Source: Laetiporus sulphureus 93-53
Taxonomy: Eukaryota; Basidiomycota; Agaricomycetes; Polyporales; Laetiporaceae
Direction of reading: 5' to 3'
Length of the DNA: 64,000 nt
NCBI RefSeq assembly: GCF_001632365.1
Contig: NW_024468536.1
Coordinates: 124,001-188,000, forward strand
Of the stretch, positions 1-11,051 are shown piece by piece; the stretch's first letter is position 1; the number at the start of each line of letters is the position of its first letter. The notes under the pieces are model-generated. The model was not told the origin of the DNA and ran no database searches. It saw only the letters and a list, made by a program, of their open reading frames with translations. The translations under genes were made by a program, and so were the position numbers.

Positions 1-363
1 GTGCGTACTGGACGAAGAGTCGTAGTGTCTCGCGAGAGTCGTGCTGCTCTCGATGTCACCATCGTACGTTGGCGAGTCGGTGCCAGTGTCGTTCCCGTCA
101 TCGACGAGAGCGGCTAGGCGGGCGCGGGGCCCTGCACGAGTGACAACGGGCGAGCGCGACGTACTTGATCGCGATGGCACGGGGACGCCTACAGCTGATG
201 CTGCATCGTCTGTCAGAGGATCATTGTCCTCTTCCGAGGCATCGTAGGCAGCAGGCGAGTCGGGGACCTGGCGATGGCCGTGCGGGTATGCCATCGCAGC
301 GTGCTTGGTCCCAAAGGAACGTTTGGAGTGCAGAGTGCGTTTTGGGGGGAGAATGTCGGACAT
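1..363 (-). CDS. 5' part of an unrecognised acidic, Ser/Thr-rich protein, cut by the left edge
   Basis: On the minus strand an ATG at 363 opens a frame that stays free of stop codons for 121 codons, to the first base of the window. It begins MSDILPPKRTLHSKRSFG. After a basic start the sequence becomes rich in Ser, Thr, Asp and Glu (for example SEEDNDPLTDDAAS and DDGNDTGTDSPTYDGD), which suggests an intrinsically disordered N-terminal region. The context ACGATGT before the ATG is acceptable for a fungal start. The open length and skewed composition support real coding. I recognise no domain, and the remainder lies outside the window. Confidence 0.5.
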   Translation of the reverse strand, partial: MSDILPPKRTLHSKRSFGTKHAAMAYPHGHRQVPDSPAAYDASEEDNDPLTDDAASAVGVPVPSRSSTSRSPVVTRAGPRARLAALVDDGNDTGTDSPTYDGDIESSTTLARHYDSSSSTH

Positions 364-2376
364 CGTTGCGAGTCGGGAGGAGGTAGTTTTTAGCAGAAAG
401 CTCTTGGAAAGGTCCACGACAACGTCCACGAAGGACTCCCTTCTGATTGGAGACCCGCGCCGCCAAGGCAGCGACGTAACACCGGGAACTTCCGACACAC
501 GTGCGCCTTCAATTTGGCATATCTCCTGCCTCTTTCGGCGTTTTCCCACCACATCTGGCTCACAGAGGAATTTGTTAGCCATTTCCGTATGATCAAACGC
601 ACACATCAAGTGAATAAACGCAGGGCGCAGAGGCTGTACGAACCAAGCATGGACGAATTGCAGCCAAGTGACGCGTGCTGAGCGCTGACGAATGCGCAGA
701 GGGGTCGCTCTGCGATCCTTGCCTGATGAAGTTGGCGATACCCGCGAGAAAGAGAAATGTTACCCACAAGCACCGCATGTCTCATATAGTACTGTCAGGA
801 GAGAGGCGGGACCTATTTAATGCACAATCAGCGCCTCCTAATCAGGTTCAATGACGTACACGCAATGTGAAGGACAGCCCACACGCATCCAGCTAGAGAC
901 GTTATATATATCGCACCGCATAACAGGCTGAATGCGACTGTAGAGCCATCAGGCCCAGAAATAATGCCACGATAGGCGTTGTCCTGTCAGGGTAGTAGGG
1001 ATGCTGTCGACTATGCAAATGGGAATACAATCGTTGCTACAGGTATGTTGTATCACAACTCTGCCAGTGAAGAACAGCCTATGGTCATCCGTATCCGGAA
1101 CCCTCGACATTGGTGCCTACTGGCGTCGATGAGCTGTGGTGTCCGAGACTGACTTCTCATATGATCCAGGGATCACTGCGGATACTGTGTGAGACGGATC
1201 GTAACAATCACACGCATTCAATGATGAAGAGCGCAAGGATGCGGGGCACAATGTTGAAAAGCTAGCTGTCAGCGAGTCGGGCTTTCTACAGCTGCCGGCA
1301 CAGACGACACTGTTGATGGAGCACTTCCGGTAACATCACTTGAATTTCAACCACCCTCTTGCTCGATAACGGGCGCTGACAAGAGAATATACTATACCTC
1401 TCCCAGCGTCAAGAATAAAAGAGGATTAGGAACCAGGGCTACTCACTTCGGAGTCTGTGAGCAGTACCTGTATGGGTGAACCACTCGTCACCCATGTTAG
1501 AAAGTTGCCATGAGTCACCTGCTCCATTTGAGACATAGCTACTGATTCGTTTAGCATCTTGACGCAAGGAGTACTATATTTCATCCATATAAGGATCTTG
1601 CTTCGGATTGTGGAATACTGCTGTGTAGATTGAACATGAGGTATATCACTATCAACTCCGTTCTTACTCACTTGAAGTAAGCAATCAGTACGGGAAAGTA
1701 TTCAGAGGCTCGCATCGCCATTCACGTGCGAGAACCTTTCGTTCTCGCACAATCACATATGATCGTGACAAGTTTGAATTCTCTGATGTCAGCACGACTG
1801 AGACGGCATTGCTTTGCATTCGGTTGTAATCACCTCGGAAGCCGCTAATAACGGAGTCAGATGATGATACTCGCCCGTCCTCCGCTTCTCCGAATTCCCG
1901 ATTTTCACCGAACCTATCGCTAATGCTATGAATAGAACATGATCCTCTGGCGTTGCATTCAGGTCTTCGATTCGATCGTCAATAAAGCAAATGGCGATAG
2001 TCACCTTGAGGGATTGGCAGCGAACCCATCTAAGTCGCATGAACATGAGTACGAGCTTTGAATATTTGAATGCCCTGCCAGCATGCCAGTCTGACTGTCC
2101 TGCCTCGGTCACAATTAGCTAGTACGTCACCATTATTGTGGCTGTGAATATTGATCAGCGACGAAAATGAACCGATCTTAAATGACTTCGATCGAACGGA
2201 TGATAGTTACGCAGAGCTGAAATGATAATCATTGCGCCTCGGACGTCACTTCCAGTCATCGCCTCCTCCTGACTCCGACGTCCGAACATTTTCTTTACAA
2301 AACTCCTCGTTCACGACCGGACAGGCCACCAAATCCCTCTACTCGCTCAGCTATCTCGTAAGGACGCACCGCCACC
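364..2376. other. Intergenic stretch, no supported gene
   Basis: About 2 kb between the left-edge gene (leftward) and the thioesterase (rightward). Minus-strand open frames at 1426-1671 and 1789-2112 have no recognisable motifs and do not join through convincing splice sites. I see upstream regions for the two flanking genes and nothing else. Confidence 0.5.
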
Positions 2377-4434
2377 ATGTTCGCGGGCACAAACCGCGTC
2401 CTGCGCCTGACGCCGAAGCTCCGGCAACCGCGCGTGCCACTGTCAAGTCGCGCAGGGATCTTCACGAACCTCACGACCGGACAGCCTCTCAATGTTTCGA
2501 AACCGCCCCGGCCTCTTTCGACGACCGCGCCAGTGTGCGACAGCACGACGATACTTTCGCGCGAGCGCGAGGTCGTCGCGGCGGAGGAGACGCACGATGT
2601 GATGACCATGGACAAGTTGCTCAAGGTTTGCCGTGAGCCATCCTCCTTCCTCTTCTCTTTCAGTAGCGGTTGTTCACGCGCGTGTGCAGGTCGGCGCGCA
2701 GACCCGACGTACCAATCGTGAGTCTCGCGTTCATGCCGAGAAGGTGCGTATGACCGAATTGGTCTTGATACAGCGTCCTTCCCATCCGATCCCGCACACT
2801 CTGGTCTGAAGCACTCATGCGCGACTCAATCCCACCGAGCGTCAGAGACCCCGACACGACGCCGCGCATCCTTGTTCGAAGAGACGTCCCGCGGCACATG
2901 CACGACTCATACTGCGAGCTCTCCCTGCCATTCGCGTCCTCCCCCGAGCTACTTGAGCGCTACACGAATGCCTCAGGCGGTATTCGGACGGGTATGCTCA
3001 TGGAACACTTGGACTCATTGGCCGGCGGCATTGCGTACAAGCATGTACTCGGCCCTGGGGTCGATGAGCTGCCGAAGGACCAGCCGTTCTACATGGTCAC
3101 AGCTTCAGTGGACAGGTGAGTGGTCGCGCGGGAGTCCTTGACTGCCGGATGTCTGAAATGGCGGCTGTGATCAGGATGGACATGCTGGCACCCATGTATC
3201 CCGTGCGCGACATGCGACTCAGCGGTCAAGTCATTCACACAGGCAAAAGTTCGATGGAAGTGGCTGTTCGTATGGAGGCAATACAGAAGGACGGCACAGA
3301 GGAGACGATCATGCTAGGTATGAGTCCACTATATTTGGCGGAAGCTATCAGACATGTACCTCGTCCACCAGGCCGTTTCTTCATGGTCTGCAGAGACGCA
3401 CGCACACACAAGGCGTCCCCCATAAACCCGCTCATCATCGATTTGGAAGAGGACAAGACCCTGTTTGCAATCGGCGAGAGTAAGTGGCCCTCCACACATT
3501 CGCCGTTCTACCTCCTCAGACCGGATTCACAACAGAGCACAAGGCGAAGCGTCAGACGCGCGCAAGCGCCGCGTTGACCCGCGTCCCGCCGACGTCGGCA
3601 GAGGCGGCGGCGCTACACCAAATGTACCTGCAGTATGTGCAGAACGAGAAGGGAGACTTTGTCGGTCCGGACGGGCTGCATCGTGTGTGGATGGGCGACA
3701 CGAAGCTGGAGAAATGTATGATGATGTTCCCGCAGGAGCGCAAGTGAGTCAATCTCGCAAATGAGACCACCCGTTTGCTGATTATGCCCGCGCAGCGTTC
3801 ATCAGAAGATCTTTGGTGGTACGTAGAATATGCATTCAACTCGTCCCCAATTGTCGCTGATATTCAACAGGTTACTTGATGCGCCTTGCGTATGAGGTAC
3901 GAGCCTCCGAGACACGCTATGCATCGAAATTGACACTTGCATGCACCAGCTTGGATTCGCGACTGCGGAGCTGCTTACTGGCTGTCACGTCCTCTTCCTC
4001 TCCCTAGACGGGATCTCGTTCGCGAAACCAGTGCCGATCGGGTCGATCCTGCGACTCACCTCGCAGATCCTCCACACCACAAAGTCCGAACAATTCCCCG
4101 GTATCGTCGTAAGTGCCCCCTTGCCCTCCGGCTCTTCCGCACATTCCAAAAACTGAGATCGATCGTAGCACGTCGGGGTGCAAGCGAATGTGGTGGACGT
4201 GGCGACGGGAAAGGAGCAGACGACGAACGATTTTAGGTTCACGTGGTGCACGGATTACCAGCTGCCATTGAAGCGGAAGGTGGTTCCGAAGACGTACAAG
4301 GGTGAGTCGCCGATGTCACCGCTGGGGTATGGCTGTTTGATCGTCGTTGGTATGCAGAGGCGATGTTGTGGCTCGAGGGGAAGCGCGCTCTGGACATGGG
4401 TGCTCAGATTAGAGGGCTGCTCAAGCGTGTATGA
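2377..4434 (+). CDS. Acyl-CoA thioesterase, ACOT9-like double-hotdog, probably mitochondrial
   Basis: Eleven exons join in phase: 2377-2632, 2690-2717, 2774-3115, 3175-3317, 3372-3479, 3536-3743, 3796-3818, 3871-3896, 3950-4108, 4169-4301 and 4358-4434. Together they give 1503 nt and 500 aa. The start has a perfect Kozak context (GCCACCATG). The N-terminus is Arg/Ser-rich without acids, as in mitochondrial presequences. Hotdog motifs typical of the ACOT9/10 family are visible: HDSYCELSLPF, GGIRTGMLMEHLDSLAGGIAYKH and FMVCRDART in the first half, and IFGGYLMRLAYELGF followed by the FAKPVPIGSILRL strand in the second. Known family members hydrolyse acyl-CoA to free fatty acid and CoA inside mitochondria; substrate length cannot be read here. 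Three exons are only 23, 26 and 28 nt, so automated predictors may miss them. The identification is firm and the exon phases close exactly. Confidence 0.92.
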
Positions 4435-4749
4435 TCGCGGTAGGATTCACAGGAAAGACACATTATTGTATTCACTACCTATAGACAACATACCTACAAT
4501 AACACTTGATTATTATGTGGCCTTGAAAAAATGTTATCACACCGGGTGAAACGCGTGACGTCACACGACCTGTCACCGAGAATCGAACCGACGCAATATG
4601 TCCGCTCCGATTGGATCGTTGTCGAGTCCGGTTTGTGCGGCTGCCTTAATACGAAAGTGCACCCCTTGCAGCGTTCGTTCGTCCACCGTTGCCGTCCGCG
4701 CTGCAGCTTGCAGGCCTCTCCATCGTGCTCATCGTCGCCGACGTCGGGC
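4435..4749. other. Intergenic region, upstream region of the kinase gene
   Basis: Between the thioesterase stop and the kinase start. It contains the palindrome TGACGTCA listed separately. No gene is seen. Confidence 0.5.
4556..4563. promoter_or_regulatory. CRE/ATF-type palindrome TGACGTCA
   Basis: The perfect 8-bp ATF/CREB consensus lies about 190 bp upstream of the kinase start codon and 120 bp after the thioesterase stop. In fungi this site is bound by Atf1/CREB-type bZIP factors in stress responses. That it controls the kinase is inferred from position only. Confidence 0.4.
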
Positions 4750-6847
4750 ATGGCTCCGGCGATGATGCACTCCGATGCGTTTGACGTGATTCCGTTCGAG
4801 GTGCGTATGCGTGGTATGTAAGGGGTCCGCGGGGTGGTTATATGCTGCGTGCGCAGGACATCAAGGACGATTGGACGAAATTGGGCTCGGGATCTTTTGG
4901 GAACGTATACAAAGGTCAGTGATGCCAGATATTGTTGGTCGGCCGGCGGAACGATGGTGGACCTGCAGGAAACTACCTTGGGATCGAGGTGGCCATCAAA
5001 GAGGTTCTCCCATCTAATGATTACGACGTCGCGAAGTACTTTGAGCGCGAGTGGAGGCTGATGAAGTGAGTATTCAGCTCCTCGTGGGACCTACGGATGA
5101 TGCTATGGTGAAAGGGATGGCGATGTTGTATACTGACCGCATGGTGCTTCAGGGAAGCTCGCCATCCCAATGTCGTCCTCTACCTCGGGCTTTCGCAAGC
5201 CCCCGACGGGCGCATCTTCATCATCTCCGAGTTCATTGAGGGCGGGAACCTCCGGATGTATATCCACGACAAGACCAAACCCTTTCCTTGGAGGCTGCGC
5301 CTCTCCTTCGCGACGGACATCGCGCGCGCGCTCGCGTACCTCCACGCACGCAAGTGCATCCACCGCGATCTCAAGGGCGAAAACCTGCTCGTCACCGCAA
5401 ACGGGCGGCTGAAGATCACCGACTTTGGCTTTGCGCGCATCGCTGCGCGCAACGAGGAGGAGCTGAAGCGCCTCACGTTCTGCGGGACCGATTCGTACAT
5501 GTCTCCCGAGATCCTCACCGGCACCGAGTTCGACCTCCCCACCGACATCTTCTCGCTGGGCGTGATATTTTGTGAGATCGCGGCGCGAAAGCTCGCGGAC
5601 GACCATACGTTCCGTAGGACGGCGCCGACGTTCGAGGTCGACCATGAAGAGGTGCGCCGCCTTGCGAGCCCCGGGTGTCCCCCTGCTTTCATCGCGCTTG
5701 CGTTGGACTGTCTTGCGCGAGACCCAATGATTAGGCCGAACACGCGCGCGATCTTGGATCGGTTGCGGGAGATCGAGGCAGAGGTACTGTCGCGGCCATC
5801 CGAGATGGAGGATATGCATTTGGGCACGGTGAAGTTCATGACTGGCACGCCGAGGAGACCTGGTGCGGCGCCTCGGATCCCGAGCTTTGGGATGGGCATT
5901 GGACGAGATATCCGCAGTGGCGGGCAGACGACGGCTTTGGAGGCGCATTCGAGTGAAGAAGAGGCATCTGACAGTGATGAGGAGCTCATGCAAGCGGTGC
6001 AAAAACTCAGTACTGTGAATCTCGGTAGTAATTGGACTGAAGATAGCACAGGTTCGTTGACTTGCGCTGATGTTGCTGCTTGCCGACTGATGGTTTCGGT
6101 AGATCACAGAGGGGATAGCGGGCAACCACTCCTCGAGAGCTCCTCGAGCACGCGCTCTGAGTACAGCACAACCGTCGTCAGGTCGCACGGGCACAGCGCC
6201 GAGTCTTCTGCTCCTTCACTGTCTTCCATCCTCACGATCCGCCCGTCTGCACCAACGACGGAGCCTCCCCCCACAGGCGCACAGGGACCGACACCGACAG
6301 AGTCTCTTCTATCTATCGAGTCGTACTACACTGCGTCCACGAGCTCTATCTCACCCGTATCCATCGCTGCGGCGACGGAAGGCGGCTCAACCATCCGGAG
6401 CTCTTCATTCCCACTCGTGCACCGGTTTTCTCTGCTGAAGCCCGGGGCAAAGAAGACGAGTATCGGTGGAGAGAGGAGCAGAAGCGCGTCGCCGCCTGCG
6501 GCCTCTGACGTGCTGTGGAACCGGAATCCGCTGGAGTTCATATTCTCAAGCGCGCTGTTGGCGGCGAAGTGCGACGTCTGTGGCAAGCGTCTCGGTTGGA
6601 AACCGGTACTCGAGTGTGATGACTGTGGTCTGCGGTGAGTTCCACATCCTATCGATGGCGTCATCTACTCCGCTGATATGCGCTCGATGATAGTGCGCAT
6701 GTCAAATGCGGAGAGAACGCTCCTATGGACTGCGGTATCCGTCCCGCACGTCCACGCGTCCATCAACGAGAGGCTGCTTTGCCCTCCAACCCGTCTTCGC
6801 CACAAGCGAAAGCAAAGCCTAACGGGAAGATTTCTTCCCCAAAGTAG
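4750..6847 (+). CDS. TKL/LISK-type protein kinase with C-terminal C1-like zinc finger
   Basis: Exons 4750-4800, 4857-4914, 4969-5065, 5153-6634 (probably split by a 51-bp in-frame intron at 6052-6102) and 6694-6847 give about 596-613 aa. The kinase domain starts almost at the N-terminus: glycine loop LGSGSFGNVYKG, VAIK lysine, HRDLKGENLL catalytic loop, DFGFAR in place of DFG plus a charged residue, and SPE in the activation segment. All catalytic residues are present, so it should be active. A Ser/Thr/Pro-rich linker of about 270 residues follows. The C-terminus has a Cys/His cluster with spacing C-x2-C-x11-C-x2-C-x4-H-x2-C-x7-C, as in C1 (phorbol-ester/DAG-type) domains, but the leading His is not where expected. 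The LISK-like grouping rests on the overall look of the kinase domain; substrates are unknown. The start was chosen because the ATG directly precedes the kinase fold; an ATG further upstream would add low-complexity sequence. Confidence 0.85.
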
Positions 6848-7294
6848 AGGATACCCCGTCGCAGGGCTGCCTGCGTCTGCACATCGGATGATGAATCTCA
6901 CGACCTTCATGAACTTAGCATTGGACTATAGCGTCATCCTTGTTGACCGTTTCTTGGTGATCTTCATGGTTCTGCCACGTCCTGACTGTACACTGCATCA
7001 CGTATTGTACTTAGCATGTGAATCCTTTTGCAATGTTCTAATTTATGTACAACGTCGGTTGGGAACTGTACATCACCTCCAGACTTTCCACGTAATGAAG
7101 TCTTCTTGCTCTCCGGTGAGTCGAAATAGATAGTACGCGTACAAACTGAGTATCCGGACCGTGGTGAGCGATCACTGCCACGGGCGTTTAGTCCACGAAA
7201 TCTTCAGGATGTAACTGTACATAGTTGAGAAACGCGAAGCTGGAACAGCAAATCCCAATTACTTCGAGCTCTTTTCAAAACACTTGCATCCGAC
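6848..7294. other. 3'-3' intergenic region
   Basis: Shared downstream region between the kinase and the leftward MLKL-like gene. Open frames here are short and have no motifs. Nothing else is seen. Confidence 0.5.
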
Positions 7295-10200
7295 TCACTT
7301 TTCTGCTCTTAACAGGTGATATGTCTTTCGACCTGCCGGAGCTGGCCCGCGGGGTATGGGAGCATCGGACCATTCCTCCTCCTTGTCCATGGAAGTGAAT
7401 AGATATACGATTTGCGGTGCAATCGGTGCACTGAATCCCTGGCGGAAATGGGCTTGTTGACCAAACGCGCCGAATCCTTGTTGTGGCTGTGCGCGCTGGC
7501 TGAATGCACCGAAACTCTGCTGCTCGGGAGACATCATATGCTGTGGGCCCACATTGAAGCCATTGCGGACCATGTCGGCCACTGAGAAACGCTGGTCCAA
7601 GCCTACTCGAGTCACTAAGATAAGGTTGCCGTCAGCTCGACGTCCATCGGAGCAATATGCGATATACCTAGGATGAGGTCACTAGGTCTCACACTGTATA
7701 TCTGCGCCAGACTCTTGCCGTGATGGAGAAGGAATCGCCACGCAGAACCCACAGAGCTCACGGACGATGGTTGGACTATCTGTATCTCTTGCTGTGTCCC
7801 TGCCGGTATAACGATTGCCCATCTGGCTCATCCACAATGTCAGTAGTTCTGGCGATGCATCTATGCAATCTTACGCAGAGAACGCACCCCGATCTGTTGG
7901 GTCCCGTCTGCCCCTTGGCTGATATCCATTGAGACCAGCCCTTCTTTGATTACATTGCACAGCACAGTGAACGACTGCACAAAGGTGCCCTCGCCGGATA
8001 CGTATCCAAGGTCTCCTATGGCATACGTATTGGGAGGGACCACGCTCTCTCTCCACATGTGGTTGTGAGTACCCGCCTGGAGCGCGGCCAACCTGATTTG
8101 CCGGAGAGTCGGTCCTTGATTTGACATGAGAAAAGTCTGGTCATCTTCGTTCTCGCCGAGAAGCTTCTGAAGACGTGCGAGAATGGTGGAAGGTTGGTTA
8201 GAGTCTGGGAGCACGGCCTTGAGGATGGTTATGGCATGGTTGATTTTCTCTTCGATCTCGGCGTTCTCTGCTCAACTGTCAACATATCACTCATCTTCTC
8301 GGTAGGTCCTCTGTTCAGAGGAGGCTCACCTTTGGAGTTTTTGCGGTCAAACGGACCCTCAGCGATTCCATTACTTGGAACTAGCTAAGTGCTATCTGAT
8401 AAATAGCAGGGTCGATTGGTTACGAGTCTCGGACCACACCTTGAGGTATAGCTGCTGTATAGAGCCTGCCAAATCATAGTTTCGCCAACTAGTGATTCTG
8501 TCAACCTCCAGCGGAGGTAATCCCATGATCAGCTTCTTGTCAGTATCAATTCGATAGCTCGCGTTCTGCAGGATATCAAGATCAGTCTCAAAAACGGCCA
8601 TAACGTTCATCATTATAGACAGACCTCGACATAATCTTGGATCTTAGAGTCAGTTAAATCCAGCTGTCTCTGCAGATAGATTGCTGCATCCTGTATATTC
8701 GGAGTTAAAGCACATCACCGTATTGAAATACTGAGAAAACAATAGTACCAATGTATCAAGGTACTGAAGTCTCATGTCGCTTCAGCACAACACCTGAGTC
8801 ATAGGAGATAGATCGCCCACCAGGCGTAATATCGAGTGGATACAATCGGACAAGCTGGACTTCTTGAGGGTCTCAAGCATGTGTTCTCTTGGAGATTTTG
8901 CTCGCACTATGCTGAACTATAGTCAAAGTTAATTGGATGACCACGACCACACGCACCATCTGCAAGCAGGATGAAGGGGGTACGAGCATCTTGGTAAGAG
9001 TATCCAAGCATCTGGGGTAAATTAGGGTGGCTGCGAGATTGTAGAGTGAGTATCGCAGCCAATTCCTAGTCACAGATTTACTCACAAGATGTTCTGCAGG
9101 ATCTTCACATCCCGTGCCCATTCCTGCCATGAAAATGTTAAAGACAGTCTGCAGCATCTCGAGCGAGAACAGACCTTAGCGGCTTCCTTGCGACTTCCGC
9201 TGTATTGCTTCGCCAAAACTTCTCGGCCGTTTAGTCGGGCATCGACTACTCCCGCCCACCATCCGCCTCGAATGGATGGTCTCCCTCGCAATGTGGATTC
9301 CGACTGATGGTATTGAGTAAACTAGGGAGCAATTCACTTGATCATTAGCGAACGCTGATCACCGCTGATTATCACTTACACCGTGATGATCGTCAATATA
9401 TAATTGATCTGCATCGCCGGACGTTATTGCGGGAGCGTTATCTGACCTACCCACAAGATCGGCATGTCTCATTTGGAAATCTGATCTCAGGTTATTGCGT
9501 GGGAATAGCTGTGTAGCAGTACTCTTGGGCTCTGGTTTGCTGAAGCCCATAAGGGATGGCGGTATTCACATGACGTTCTTGATATTCTATAGCAGGTGAC
9601 AGTATCTGCTCGACCTCCAGTGACCCATGTACATAATCCACTTCTTTCTCTGCAGAGGGTATCGCTCGCAAGGCGGCCTTAGGAGCGTTCTTGTCGCCGA
9701 CAGAATAGTGAATGTTGATGAGAGTGGCAATCTGAACGCAACGTGTGAGTGAGAGTCAGCATAAGACCGTCATCTAGAAGACTGTGCCTGGAAGGATCTC
9801 GCAGCATCATCAAGAAGAACATGGAAGTCGGCCAAGGTGTCCTCAATGAAACCTTTTCTGAATAAGCGGACGTGCCATTTTGCGCCTGCGATGTTTGTCA
9901 AGAAGTCATAGATAGACTGGAGTGTCCTGTTACAAACTTCAATCATACATACGTACACACCTAGAGGAGAGGCTCACTTTTCAAACTTATTCAGCGCTTT
10001 CGCAAGAGATGGAGGTGCAGAGTCCCAGCGATCATCCATATGTTCGCTGATATCTACCAGCAAAGCAAGACAGCGATTAGCTAGTCGGTAACATTCACTC
10101 TTATTCCTCTGTACACTCTTCAAATTCAAGATTCAGACAAGGATCATTAATTGAGACCATGCCGCTACTGCAAAAACTCACCTGGATTGTCTGGAAGATC

Positions 10201-10340
10201 CGTAAGAGTATGGTAGCAGGGACGCTTACGAGAGCGAACCTGACGACGCTCGCCAGTTGCTGGGTAGCGGTCGTGGTCGAGACGGCAAGGTAGAGAATAG
10301 TGTCTCCCTTTACCCTTGAGCGTATATACCGAAGGACCAT
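7295..10340 (-). CDS. MLKL-like N-terminal helical bundle fused to a kinase-like (probable pseudokinase) domain
   Basis: Intron-rich minus-strand gene read from 10340 to a stop at 7295. The N-terminal part has the helical-bundle adaptor pattern common in Agaricomycete cell-death and STAND-like proteins: a hydrophobic stretch ending LRIFQTIQ, then YRLANRCLALLVDISEHMDD, PPSLAKALNKFEKTLQSI and LDDAARSFQ. A linker includes LINIHYSVGDKNAP. Next comes a kinase-like N-lobe: WWAGVVDARLNGREVLAKQY (VLAK resembles the VAIK lysine strand), then RKEAAK, VKILQNIL, VRAKSPREHML, and IMGLPPLEVDRITSW where a DFG strand would be. I found no HRD or DFG motif, so the kinase part is probably catalytically dead. 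The C-terminal part has SVVPPNTYAIGDLGYV and a Gln/Phe/Gly-rich tail. In fungi and animals, HeLo/MLKL-type bundles are linked to membrane permeabilisation and regulated cell death. That role here is inference. Exon borders are approximate. Confidence 0.72.
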
Positions 10341-10838
10341 GGTGGCTCGGGCCCGGCGCTGATGATGGTGGTATTGGAGAGAGAAATTTGTGAGATACTT
10401 ATCCTACACTGCATTAGCCGGAAACATGAATTGCATAGTTGTGATGAGTAAATAATGAAACGCCACGCTAAGCACTCGGCAAGACGGTCCATCAATCAAT
10501 CTGTCTACTACTAAATGGTGGCGTAACGGTCCACGCGACCGACCCGGGGCAAATATGTACTCTGGGGCGGTCACGTGTGCCTTAGGGCAAACACTGATGC
10601 TCGAATTGAAGCTGCAAGTTTATTGTAAGAAGGGCACTAGTTCAGGCCCCACTAGCGCTGTCGTGGCAGGCTATTTGTGATATAAGAAAGCGACAATAAG
10701 CTGAAGTAACATAGTAAGCCGGTCAACTTCTTGCTTGGGACCGCTCAATCTCACACGCTGCGAAGCAGTTCTCTCGACACATTAACTTCATTCAATCATT
10801 ATCAGTGCACAACGCATCTCTATCATACACCCGTCCAG
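10341..10838. other. Intergenic upstream region of the MLKL-like gene
   Basis: Lies between the MLKL-like start codon and the retrotransposon target duplication. No gene is seen. The transposon sits about 0.5 kb upstream of the MLKL-like start and could affect its promoter. Confidence 0.4.
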
Positions 10839-10843
10839 CCCCT
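10839..10843. repeat. Left target-site duplication CCCCT
   Basis: Five bases CCCCT directly precede the left LTR, and the same five bases directly follow the right LTR. A 5-bp duplication is normal for LTR retrotransposon integration and fixes the element's boundaries. Confidence 0.85.
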
Positions 10844-11038
10844 TGTTGGAAGTCATACGGACTTTATGTCCAGTGGGACACGGACTTAGACATTCCGCGC
10901 TTATTCGCTTATGTAATCACGTAGCCACAAGCGCGCTCGATCTTTTCCTGCTACCTCAGCACTCGCATCATACATCGAGGCTGAGTCACTCGTTCCTACG
11001 TGTCCTACAGCCCTCGTAAATTTTCACCTCGGACAATA
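10844..11038 (+). repeat. 5' LTR of the Copia-type element
   Basis: A 195-bp direct repeat beginning TGTTGGAAGTCATACGG and ending CGGACAATA. It matches the copy at 13922-14117 with about three base changes and two small indels, so the LTRs are roughly 98% identical. The element starts with TG but ends with TA rather than CA. Confidence 0.92.
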
Positions 11039-11051
11039 GGTTATGAGCCCC
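11039..11051 (+). promoter_or_regulatory. Primer-binding site complementary to the initiator tRNA-Met anticodon arm
   Basis: GGTTATGAGCCCC follows the 5' LTR immediately. TTATGAGCCC is the reverse complement of GGGCUCAUAA, the anticodon stem-loop of eukaryotic initiator tRNA-Met (anticodon CAU). Copia and Ty5 elements are known to prime from such an internal, half-tRNA site rather than from the tRNA 3' CCA end. Confidence 0.7.

Noticed and set aside
1789..2112. Minus-strand frame of 107 codons upstream of the thioesterase
   Set aside because: Internal Met start, no recognisable motif, and no splice partner; left as intergenic.
4565..4600. GGTTCGATTC-like B box on the minus strand, as in tRNA genes
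   Set aside because: The flanking bases do not pair as a T-stem and no A box, anticodon arm or acceptor stem could be found at the right distance.
5103..6194. 363-codon antisense frame opposite the kinase
   Set aside because: Shadow of the GC-rich kinase exon; it has no domain and the sense strand carries all kinase motifs.
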